From an uncultured Bacteroidota bacterium (lineage in GTDB: Bacteria > Bacteroidota > Bacteroidia > Flavobacteriales > Flavobacteriaceae), in the NCBI GenBank assembly GCA_903819815.1, contig CAIJFC010000028.1:1-8100 (forward strand): a stretch of DNA of 8,100 nt. Reading direction: 5' to 3'. Numbering within the stretch: position 1 is the stretch's first letter; every line of letters starts with the position of its first letter. Position numbers and translations under genes: made by a program. This document shows positions 1 through 6,677 of this stretch, piece after piece. A model generated the notes under the pieces. It saw nothing but the letters and a program-made list of their open reading frames with translations, had not been told where the DNA came from and made no database searches.

Positions 1-261
1 CAGCAAAATAGCCTTACAATCTACCCAAATCCTGCAGATTCAGAAATATACATTAATTTTTCTTTACCTGAGCCATCTGATGTTGGGATTTCTACAATTA
101 ATTATATGGGGCAACTTGTTTTGCAAAATAGTGACAAGAAAAAATTAGATTCAGGAAGTCATACGATAAAAGTCCTTGTTGAGTCATTGAGTAAGGGAGT
201 TTATTTAGTAAGAATAAATATTAATAATCGTGTATTTGTGAAAAAAGTAATTATAAAATAA
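1..261 (+). CDS. C-terminal end of a T9SS-secreted protein (partial, 5' end outside window)
   Basis: Frame 1 is open from the first base to a TAA at 259-261 and gives 86 residues. Seen: the motif TIYPNPA at residues 6-12, a central 'NYMGQLV' strand, then 'SKGVYLVRI' and a basic tail ending KKVIIK. This order matches the type A sorting domain of the type IX secretion system: a small beta-sandwich that directs cargo across the outer membrane and is then usually cleaved or exchanged for a surface anchor. The protein is therefore very likely extracellular or surface-bound. Its functional domain lies upstream of the window and cannot be named. A following GH99-like gene 43 bases downstream on the same strand suggests co-transcription and a role in the same glycan pathway, which is inference. 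Confidence 0.88.
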   Translation, partial: QQNSLTIYPNPADSEIYINFSLPEPSDVGISTINYMGQLVLQNSDKKKLDSGSHTIKVLVESLSKGVYLVRININNRVFVKKVIIK

Positions 262-304
262 ATTTAAAAAATAACGACTGCTATTAACTAAATACACTTA
301 GACA

Positions 305-1600
305 ATGAAACATTTTAATTTTTCTTTTTTTCTTTTCTTCCTATTTTATTGGGGTTATTCGCAATCAAAACATGGATTGTCTAGCAATTATCCTTCCTAT
401 AAAGGGCTAGTTATTGCTGGATATCAAGGCTGGTTTCGTACCCCAGAGGATGGTTCAGGAAAAGGCTGGGTGCATTATGGTAAAGAGGGGAAATTTGATT
501 TTCAAAATGTTTCTATTGACGTTTGGCCAGATGTTTCCGAATATAAAACAACATATACTACGTCATTTACCTATCCTAATGGCGAAAATGCCACTGTTTT
601 TAGTTCTTACGACAAAAGCACTACGGATTTGCATTTTAAATGGATGAAGGAATATGGTATCGATGGGGTTTTTATGCAACGTTTTTTTGGGGTTGCAAGA
701 GTTAATAATGAAATTAATAAACCCCAGGATATTATTTTAAAAAATGCTTTGCAAGCCGCAAATGAAAATAATAGGGCTATTGCCGTAATGTATGATTTAT
801 CGGGTTTAAAACCAAAAGGAGAAGATTGTTCCGCCATAATTGAAGACTGGAAGATGCTAGTAGATCAACTTAAAATCACTGATCAAGGAAAAAATCAAAA
901 TTATCTTTTTCATAATGGCAAACCTTTAGTAGCCATTTGGGGGGTAGGATTTCCCGATCGTCCTTATGACACAAGAAAAATAGGGATTAATGTTTTAATA
1001 GATTTTCTTAAAAACGATCCTGTTTATGGAGGATGCTCAGTTTTATTAGGTGTTCCCACTTATTTTAGAGAATTAAATAAAGATTGTTTGCCGGATCCTT
1101 ATTTGCATGAGATCATTGCCTCTGTAGATATTGTTATGCCTTGGATGGTGCAACGATTTACCCCATTGGTTCACAACATTAAAGCCCATTTAAGGGACCA
1201 TATCATACAAGATATTAAATGGACAAAAGAGCAACGCGTTGATTATGTCCCAGTAATTTACCCAGGGTTTAGTTGGCGAAATTTAACTCTAGCAAGACCA
1301 GAACTAGCCAGATATACCGCTTATGATGCTATCCCAAGATTAGGGGGTAAATTTTATTGGGATCAAATGACGGCTTCTATTGAGGCTGGAGCCTATATGA
1401 TTTATGTTGCTATGTTTGATGAAATTGATGAAGGTACTGCCATATTTAAAGTTTCGAACACACCTCCAAATAGCGATAAATCATATTTTGTAAATAATGG
1501 TGGACTACCTTCTGATCATTATTTATGGCTGACGGGACAAGGAGCAAAAATGTTACGAAAAGAAATTCCCTTGCAACAAGAAATTCCCATCAGAAATTAG
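305..1600 (+). CDS. Secreted GH99/GH71-like glycoside hydrolase, probably periplasmic
   Basis: 431 residues. Residues 1-19 form a signal peptide (basic start, very Phe-rich core, likely cleavage GYS|QS). There is no lipobox cysteine and no T9SS tail, so a periplasmic location is inferred. Motifs in order: GYQGWF (39-44), DVWPD (72-76), WMKEYGIDGVFMQRF (113-127), MYDLSG (162-167), YPGFSW (319-324) and MFDEIDEGT (370-378). These fit the (beta/alpha)8-barrel proteins usually annotated 'glycoside hydrolase family 71/99-like'. E373 and E376 have the E-x-x-E spacing of the two active-site glutamates of GH99 (in the endo-alpha-1,2-mannosidase group, within an NEWHEGT-like motif). Here the Asn, Trp and His of that motif are Asp, Ile and Asp, so substrate preference may differ. 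The length suits a single catalytic domain after the signal peptide. The ATG at 305 places the signal peptide correctly. Old databases sometimes label relatives xylosidase/arabinosidase; the activity is not established here. Confidence 0.82.
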   Translation: MKHFNFSFFLFFLFYWGYSQSKHGLSSNYPSYKGLVIAGYQGWFRTPEDGSGKGWVHYGKEGKFDFQNVSIDVWPDVSEYKTTYTTSFTYPNGENATVFSSYDKSTTDLHFKWMKEYGIDGVFMQRFFGVARVNNEINKPQDIILKNALQAANENNRAIAVMYDLSGLKPKGEDCSAIIEDWKMLVDQLKITDQGKNQNYLFHNGKPLVAIWGVGFPDRPYDTRKIGINVLIDFLKNDPVYGGCSVLLGVPTYFRELNKDCLPDPYLHEIIASVDIVMPWMVQRFTPLVHNIKAHLRDHIIQDIKWTKEQRVDYVPVIYPGFSWRNLTLARPELARYTAYDAIPRLGGKFYWDQMTASIEAGAYMIYVAMFDEIDEGTAIFKVSNTPPNSDKSYFVNNGGLPSDHYLWLTGQGAKMLRKEIPLQQEIPIRN

Positions 1601-1624
1601 AGTTGTTTATTAAGATTATACTTT

Positions 1625-1661
1625 TACCCTTCCCTATTTTTTGGGTAGTCATAGTTTTTTT
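1625..1661 (+). terminator. Possible weak terminator after the GH99-like gene
   Basis: The five-base arms TACCC (1625-1629) and GGGTA (1643-1647) can pair around a 13-base loop. A run of seven T follows at 1655-1661. The stem is short and the T run starts seven bases after it, so this is a weak candidate. Its position 25 bases after the stop codon at 1600 is right for an intrinsic terminator. Confidence 0.35.
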
Positions 1662-1738
1662 AGGCGTTGTCCTTTAAAAATAAATTGAATACGTAATGAT
1701 TTATAGGTATCCCTTTTTTTAAATAGAAGTACGGATAT

Positions 1739-1761
1739 AAAAAAAAATAGTCTATTTTTTT
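1739..1761. repeat. A/T-rich inverted repeat (hairpin)
   Basis: An A run at 1739-1747 plus TA (1748-1749) is the reverse complement of TA plus seven T at 1753-1761, with GTC as the loop. The stem is nine A/T pairs (1741-1749 with 1753-1761), and the transcript would end in a U run, so it could act as a second bidirectional terminator. In such AT-rich DNA, homopolymer pairing of this kind also arises by chance. Confidence 0.35.
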
Positions 1762-1795
1762 ATAGATTTACTTTTTTTTAATAAAATAGTTCGTA

Positions 1796-1823
1796 ATTAA
1801 TCAAAAATTAATCAAAAATTAAT
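1796..1823. repeat. 11-bp tandem direct repeat, about 2.5 copies
   Basis: The unit ATTAATCAAAA occurs at 1796-1806 and 1807-1817, and a third partial copy (ATTAAT) covers 1818-1823. The period is about one helical turn, so each copy would face the same side of the DNA. The array ends 63 bases before the start codon of the beta-helix gene, where an activator site could sit. The repeat itself is certain; a regulatory role is only inferred. Confidence 0.75.
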
Positions 1824-1833
1824 GTTTACTCGT

Positions 1834-1841
1834 TTTATTTG
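1834..1841 (+). promoter_or_regulatory. Weak candidate -7 element for the beta-helix gene
   Basis: TTTATTTG differs at one fixed position from the Bacteroidota -7 consensus TAnnTTTG. It lies 45 bases before the ATG at 1887, implying a leader of roughly 40 bases. No TTG was found at the expected -33 distance; the 11-bp repeats occupy that region instead, which would fit an activator-dependent promoter or simply mean that this is not a promoter. Confidence 0.22.
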
Positions 1842-1886
1842 TAAAAAACTTTCAAATTAATTTAACTAACAAAAAAATTATCGTTT

Positions 1887-3281
1887 ATGAAAAAAATTAC
1901 AATTTTTACTTTATTCCTTACTTTATTTTTAGTAAGTAGTTTGTATTCTCAACAAACAGTTTGGGTTATTGCAGGTGGAACAGGAGATGGTACAAGTCAA
2001 GGTAATGCTTTTGGCAACATGACTGATGCTTTAGTTCAAATAGATTCACCAGGCGATGTTTTAAGGGTTGTGGGAACAATTACTCCTGGATCTCAAACTT
2101 TAGCTAAAACTTTCGCATACACTATAGAAGGTGATACAGGAGGATCAACTTTAAATGGTGTAACTGGTGTTGGAAGAATGTTTACAATCAACGGTCCTTC
2201 TGTTGGTCAAAACGTAACTTTTAAAAACATCACTTTTTCTGGGCAGATATCTAGTATTGCAGCAGGCGGAGCTATATTTTTTAGCAATCAGACTGGTGTT
2301 ACTATAAATTTTGAAAATTGTAGGTTTGTAGGTAATTCCTTGACATCAGCCGTTACTGTAGGTGGTGGTGCACTTAATATTACTAATTCTACTGTAACTA
2401 TTACGGATTGCCTTTTTAAAGAAAATCAAGCCCTACAAAATGGGGGTGCTATTGCTATCTATAATAATTCTAATGTCACCATGACTAGGTGTACTTTTTA
2501 TAAAAATAGTACAACAGGTACAACTCAATCATTAGGTGGTGGTGCTTTGTTAGTTGCTGGTGCTGCTACTACTTTTGCTGTGAATCAGTGCACATTTTTT
2601 GAAAATAGTATAGGACATCCCAATCAAGATTATGGTGTAATAAGATCAAATGATGGGAATACGACCATAAATAATTCTTTATTTTATAATAATAAAGTGA
2701 CAAATACAACTGTTACCCCCCCTGTCCTAGGTGGTCCATCAGACTGGGGTGCTGCGCCATCTGGTATACAAACTTTCTCTAAATCTATAGGGCAATGGAT
2801 AAGTGCTAACATAGATAATGTAACAGGTGGTTCTATTGTGAAAAAAAATACATCTGCTGCTCCGTTTGATGTAGCTGCTAATTTAACCTCTTCCAATTTG
2901 ACCTATAATGATGCACTTGGTAAAGTTACCTATATTGCTCCAACTGTTGCTGGTGAAAATTCACCTATAGGTTTTGTAGCTGCTGGTGTCGATGCAGGCG
3001 CATGGCAATCGGGTTTAACTTTATCGGTAAAAGACAATGAATTTGCTGCTAATTTTTCTGTTTCTTACAATTCTCAAACAAAAAACATAAGAGTACTGCG
3101 TTCCAATGATGATTCGACTTCGTTAGAAATATATAATTTAATGGGAAGCAAAGTAATCTCGCTTACAAACGCGAGTAAAGAAGAAAACATCAATGCGAGT
3201 GCTTTACAAACTGGAGTTTATATTTTAGTTATTAAAGGTTCAGAAAATAAATCTTTTGCTAAAAAGTTGGTAATAAATTAA
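1887..3281 (+). CDS. T9SS-secreted right-handed parallel beta-helix protein
   Basis: 464 residues. Residues 1-21 form a signal peptide (KK start, hydrophobic core, cleavage LYS|QQ). The opening 'GGTGDGTSQGNAFGNMTDAL' pattern is typical of secreted beta-helix proteins. Repeating coils run from about 105 to 271, with rungs such as FENCRFVGN (142-150), ITDCLFKEN, MTRCTFYKN, VNQCTFFEN and INNSLFYNN, plus GGA/GGG turns. These resemble Pmp-like and pectate-lyase-like folds. After the helix, 'NSPIGF...GVDAGAWQ' matches the SPxxxxG...DxGAxE closing pattern of this family. Residues from about 385 to 464 are a sorting domain (LEIYNLMGSKV, LQTGVYILVIKG, KKLVIN), so the protein is expected outside the cell. 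Such folds include polysaccharide lyases, glycosidases and adhesins. I could not identify a catalytic cluster, so enzyme versus glycan binder is open. The gene lies 125 bases upstream of the susC-like gene, suggesting a PUL function. Confidence 0.85.
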   Translation: MKKITIFTLFLTLFLVSSLYSQQTVWVIAGGTGDGTSQGNAFGNMTDALVQIDSPGDVLRVVGTITPGSQTLAKTFAYTIEGDTGGSTLNGVTGVGRMFTINGPSVGQNVTFKNITFSGQISSIAAGGAIFFSNQTGVTINFENCRFVGNSLTSAVTVGGGALNITNSTVTITDCLFKENQALQNGGAIAIYNNSNVTMTRCTFYKNSTTGTTQSLGGGALLVAGAATTFAVNQCTFFENSIGHPNQDYGVIRSNDGNTTINNSLFYNNKVTNTTVTPPVLGGPSDWGAAPSGIQTFSKSIGQWISANIDNVTGGSIVKKNTSAAPFDVAANLTSSNLTYNDALGKVTYIAPTVAGENSPIGFVAAGVDAGAWQSGLTLSVKDNEFAANFSVSYNSQTKNIRVLRSNDDSTSLEIYNLMGSKVISLTNASKEENINASALQTGVYILVIKGSENKSFAKKLVIN

Positions 3282-3300
3282 TTAGGCACTATTAAGTAAT

Positions 3301-3341
3301 TTGCAAGTACAGGATTTTGTGTATTAAACCCTGTCTTGTAA
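3301..3341 (+). terminator. Long imperfect hairpin between beta-helix gene and susC: attenuator or terminator candidate
   Basis: The left arm 3301-3313 (TTGCAAGTACAGG) pairs with the right arm 3330-3341 (CCTGTCTTGTAA). This makes 12 pairs including one G-U, with a single bulged T at 3308 and a 16-base loop at 3314-3329. The stem is strong for such an AT-rich gap. It starts 20 bases after the stop of the beta-helix gene. What follows is AT-rich (ATTATTAACAT) but not a clean T run, so it could instead be an RNA stabiliser or a partial terminator that sets different transcript levels for the two genes. Confidence 0.5.
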
Positions 3342-3350
3342 TTATTAACA

Positions 3351-3358
3351 TACAATTG
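3351..3358 (+). promoter_or_regulatory. Weak candidate -7 element for susC
   Basis: TACAATTG differs at one fixed position from the Bacteroidota -7 consensus TAnnTTTG and lies 48 bases before the ATG at 3407. No TTG stands at the usual -33 distance; the nearest (3336-3338, in the hairpin arm) is too close. The susC-susD pair may have its own start here, or be transcribed through from the beta-helix gene. Confidence 0.2.
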
Positions 3359-3406
3359 ATGTTTTAAAGGGTATTGAAATATTACTATGTTAAAAAAATA
3401 AGTATT

Positions 3407-6400
3407 ATGGTAAAAATTAAATGGTGTTTGTTCTTATTCTTGTTTCCACTTCTAATTTATTCCCAGGATAAAATTATCAAAGGGAAAGTGGTTGATAATT
3501 TTGGTTTAGGCATACCAGGTGTAACAGTTATGCTTAAGGATTCAAATAATGCAACAACAACAGATTTAGACGGAACCTATTCAATAGCAGCCGGAAAAAT
3601 TAAAAATGGAGTTTTGGTGTTTAGTTATCTTGGATATACCTCTAAAAATATGATTTTTAATAATCAAACCAATACCATTAATGTTTCCTTGTTAGAAAAG
3701 GAAGAACAGCTCGATGAAGTGGTTGTTACCGCTTTAGGTATTAAACGAGAAAAAAAATCGTTATCCTACGCTACCCAAACTATCGATACCCAAGATATGA
3801 CAGAAGCTAGGTCTACCAATTTTATAAATGCGCTATCGGGAAAAGCGGCGGGGGTTCAAATTGTAAAATCAGGCACTCCTACAGGATCAAATAGGGTAGT
3901 GATTAGAGGAATTACATCAGTAACAGGAGATAATCAGCCTTTGTATGTGATTGATGGCATTTCTCTTGATAGTGGTCAGGGCGATGGTTCCGTTTCCGTT
4001 TGGAATGGTGGTGGTAGTAATACCGCTGTATCTGACATTGACTATGGTAGCCCATTATCTCATATTAATCCAGACGATATAGAGAACATTGAAATCTTAA
4101 AAGGACCAAATGCCGCTGCGCTATACGGTTCGAGAGCGTCAAATGGTGTTGTTTTGATAACAACCAAAAAGGGTAAAACCAATAGTAGTTTAGGTGTATC
4201 CATCAATTCAAATTCATCATTTACGAGTAATAGAGAATATCCATATTACCAATATGTTTATGGTTCAGGTAGTGGTGGTAGATTAGTAACTAGTGCTGCC
4301 GGTATTGATCCAGTCAGCGGCTTACCTAGTGTAGCAGGGATTACTAACACTAGGGCTTATGGAGCTCTAATGTTAGGACAAGATATTTTGGACTATACTG
4401 GAACACCGTCAAAATATCTTCCAAAACCTAATAATATTAAAGAGTTATATCAAATAGGATTTGTAAAAACCAATAGTATTGCCATTGATAAAGGCGGAGA
4501 TCAAGGTTCTTTCAGACTCTCTTTTGCCAATACTTCTGGAGACCATGTTATGGAAAATATGGAAGTACAGAATAGAAACAACTTAACCTATAGAGGATCT
4601 CAAAAAATTTCAAATAAGCTTTCAACTGAAATGAGTGTGTTATACACCAATAATATAGTAAAAAACCGGATGTACCAAAATGGAAGCGAACGGAATCCCG
4701 CAAATAATTATATGTACATGTTGCCGGATATGGGTAGTGATAATTTACTTCCTTATTTAACGGATAATAATGTGGCATATGCCTCTCCAGGAAATGGTCC
4801 TTTTAAAAACCCCTATTGGAACTTATATGAAAATAGTAATCAAGATGAGGCAAATAATTTAATTGGAAATGTTACTTTAAAATGGGATATTACAAAGGAA
4901 CTTAGTCTTAAATCAAAAGTTAATGGCGCCGTAAATCTTGTAGAGGGCGAAGAGTTTAATAATATGGGAGCTGCTTATGATCCGGATGGTTTTTATAGAA
5001 CATTTAACAACCAAACCCAAAACTGGAATTATGAAGCAATTTTAAATTATAATAAGAAAATTAAAGATTTTTCTATTGTTGCCTTGTTAGGGGCCAATAG
5101 GTTTGATTTGTCCTCTTCTCAAAGACAAATAAGAATAAACAGTTTGTTAGTTCGTGATGTAATTAGTTTGGCAAATTCTAATGGTATACCAGAAGTAGTA
5201 GAAATAGATGCTAGAAAAAGGGTAAATTCAGCATTTAGTTCGCTTTCCCTGGGCTACAAAAACACCTATTTTATGGATGTAACGGCTAGAAACGATTGGT
5301 CTTCCACTTTACCTAGCAATAATAACTCCTATTTTTATCCTTCTATAGGCGGAAGCTTTATTTTTTCAGAATTAATACCAAAAAATGATATCTTGACTTA
5401 TGGAAAAATAAGGGCTTCGTATGCACAAGTTGGAAATGATACCAAACCCTATAATACGATAACAAACTATCAATATGGGGGACTCTACAATAGTTCAGCA
5501 TGGTTAGCATTACAGACAACAAGAAACAATTCAAATCTTAAGCCTGAATTAACTTCTTCCAATGAATTTGGTATCGAAACACGCCTTTTTAAAAATAGAG
5601 TTTCCTTGAGCGCAACCTATTATGAATCCTCTACAATTAATCAAATTATTGCCGCTCAGACTTCATCAACAAGCGGTTTTTCAAGTCAATTTTTCAATGC
5701 AGGTGAAATACGGAATAAAGGCATGGAGGTTGTACTTTCCGGAAAAATAATAGATAATTCTTTTAAATGGGCTGTCGATTTGAATTGGTCCAAAAGTGAA
5801 TCTTTAGTCGTTTCATTAATTGATGGAGTAGATCGGCTGTCATTAAGAACATGGTTTAATGTGAACGTTTTTGCCGAAGTAGGGCAGCCATTAGGAGTAT
5901 TAAGAGGCAATATTCAAGCAAGAGATCCAGAAACAGGCATTCCATTAGTAAAACCAAATGGTAAGGTGGAATGGACGCCAAATGGAGTGCTAGGGAATGC
6001 ACAACCTGATTGGATAGGGAGTTTGAAAAATTCGTTTAGTTATAAAGGTTTTGCTATAAATGTACTTTTAGATGCCAAAATCGGAGGTGATATGTATTCT
6101 GGTACAATGCTAAAGACTGTTAATCAAGGAGCTCATGCAGACACTTATGCCGGTAGAGACGAATTTTTATTTTCAAGCGTTATTATGGGTGAGACCCTCG
6201 ATGAACAAAGCGGATATGGACTTTACGGAAATGTTTATGCGGATTGGATGCGAATTAAAGGCAGACAGTATGCCGGAGCAGCGATTTCAACCAGGGATAC
6301 AAACGGTAATTTAGTGGCGCTACGTGATGCAAATGGAAACATAGTATACTCTAGAGCATGGATAAGTCCCCAAGAATATGGCTTTGATGGATTGCAAGAT

Positions 6401-6667
6401 CAGCAGCGATTTATTTATGACGCTTCTTATGTTAAATTACGAGAAGTAACAATAGGCTATACTTTACCCAATAAATTTTTAAAGCACATGCCTTTTAAAA
6501 GAGCTAAATTTTCTATAGTAGGTCGAGATTTATGGACTATTTATAGAAATACACCTCAAGGGATAGATCCAGAAGCAGGAACAACTTCAGGGAATGGTCA
6601 AGGAATTGAATATGGTTCATTTTTGCCAACACGAACCCTCGGAATAAATATTAACCTAGGATTTTAA
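3407..6667 (+). CDS. SusC/RagA-family TonB-dependent outer-membrane transporter
   Basis: 1086 residues, a normal length for SusC-type transporters. It is the outer-membrane barrel that imports glycan oligomers, powered by TonB, with its SusD partner as the lid. Domains in order: signal peptide 1-19 (cleavage IYS|QD); carboxypeptidase D regulatory-like beta-sandwich about 22-96 (KGKVVDNFGLGIPGVTV, DLDGTYSI); TonB-box-like LDEVVVTALG at 102-111; plug domain with LYVIDG at 179-184, the SusC signature, and GPNAAALYGSRASNG from 233; then a long beta-barrel with SYVKLREVTIGYTLP near the end and a terminal aromatic residue (LGF). The ATG at 3407 is chosen because it begins a compact signal peptide. 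The frame is open upstream to a TTG at 3374, but that would add 11 residues before the signal peptide. The SusD-like gene starts 10 bases after the stop, a clear operon. The substrate cannot be inferred from sequence alone. Confidence 0.95.
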   Translation: MVKIKWCLFLFLFPLLIYSQDKIIKGKVVDNFGLGIPGVTVMLKDSNNATTTDLDGTYSIAAGKIKNGVLVFSYLGYTSKNMIFNNQTNTINVSLLEKEEQLDEVVVTALGIKREKKSLSYATQTIDTQDMTEARSTNFINALSGKAAGVQIVKSGTPTGSNRVVIRGITSVTGDNQPLYVIDGISLDSGQGDGSVSVWNGGGSNTAVSDIDYGSPLSHINPDDIENIEILKGPNAAALYGSRASNGVVLITTKKGKTNSSLGVSINSNSSFTSNREYPYYQYVYGSGSGGRLVTSAAGIDPVSGLPSVAGITNTRAYGALMLGQDILDYTGTPSKYLPKPNNIKELYQIGFVKTNSIAIDKGGDQGSFRLSFANTSGDHVMENMEVQNRNNLTYRGSQKISNKLSTEMSVLYTNNIVKNRMYQNGSERNPANNYMYMLPDMGSDNLLPYLTDNNVAYASPGNGPFKNPYWNLYENSNQDEANNLIGNVTLKWDITKELSLKSKVNGAVNLVEGEEFNNMGAAYDPDGFYRTFNNQTQNWNYEAILNYNKKIKDFSIVALLGANRFDLSSSQRQIRINSLLVRDVISLANSNGIPEVVEIDARKRVNSAFSSLSLGYKNTYFMDVTARNDWSSTLPSNNNSYFYPSIGGSFIFSELIPKNDILTYGKIRASYAQVGNDTKPYNTITNYQYGGLYNSSAWLALQTTRNNSNLKPELTSSNEFGIETRLFKNRVSLSATYYESSTINQIIAAQTSSTSGFSSQFFNAGEIRNKGMEVVLSGKIIDNSFKWAVDLNWSKSESLVVSLIDGVDRLSLRTWFNVNVFAEVGQPLGVLRGNIQARDPETGIPLVKPNGKVEWTPNGVLGNAQPDWIGSLKNSFSYKGFAINVLLDAKIGGDMYSGTMLKTVNQGAHADTYAGRDEFLFSSVIMGETLDEQSGYGLYGNVYADWMRIKGRQYAGAAISTRDTNGNLVALRDANGNIVYSRAWISPQEYGFDGLQDQQRFIYDASYVKLREVTIGYTLPNKFLKHMPFKRAKFSIVGRDLWTIYRNTPQGIDPEAGTTSGNGQGIEYGSFLPTRTLGININLGF

Positions 6668-6677
6668 TTAATACAAA

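Larger units (their letters stand above)
1601..1886. other. 286-base AT-rich intergenic region upstream of the beta-helix gene
   Basis: No gene is visible on either strand; the only in-frame starts give peptides of a few residues. The region holds a weak hairpin followed by a T run (1625-1661), an A/T-rich inverted repeat (1739-1761) and an 11-bp tandem repeat (1796-1823), then an A-rich leader before the ATG at 1887. It is much longer than the other gaps in the window (43, 125 and 10 bases), so it is the most likely place for one transcript to end and another to begin. Confidence 0.6.

Noticed and set aside
414..837. Short open frames of about 76 codons on both strands inside the GH99-like gene
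   Set aside because: They overlap a gene with clear family motifs, have no recognisable domains, and look like chance shadows in other frames.
1601..1886. Possible small RNA or tRNA gene in the long gap
   Set aside because: There is no cloverleaf, no conserved T-loop sequence and no GC-rich structured core, only short A/T-driven hairpins.
2270..2700. Repeated segments in the beta-helix gene as a possible DNA repeat array
   Set aside because: The similarity is at the protein level (beta-helix rungs with C-x-F-x-x-N patterns) and not in near-identical DNA units, so it is neither a CRISPR nor a tandem DNA repeat.
3374..3406. Upstream extension of the susC gene to a TTG start at 3374
   Set aside because: It would put 11 extra, partly charged residues before a signal peptide that is complete when starting from the ATG at 3407.
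4548..5910. Antisense open frames of about 75 codons within the susC gene (4548-4778 and 5686-5910)
   Set aside because: They are low-complexity shadow translations opposite conserved barrel sequence, with no start context or domain.
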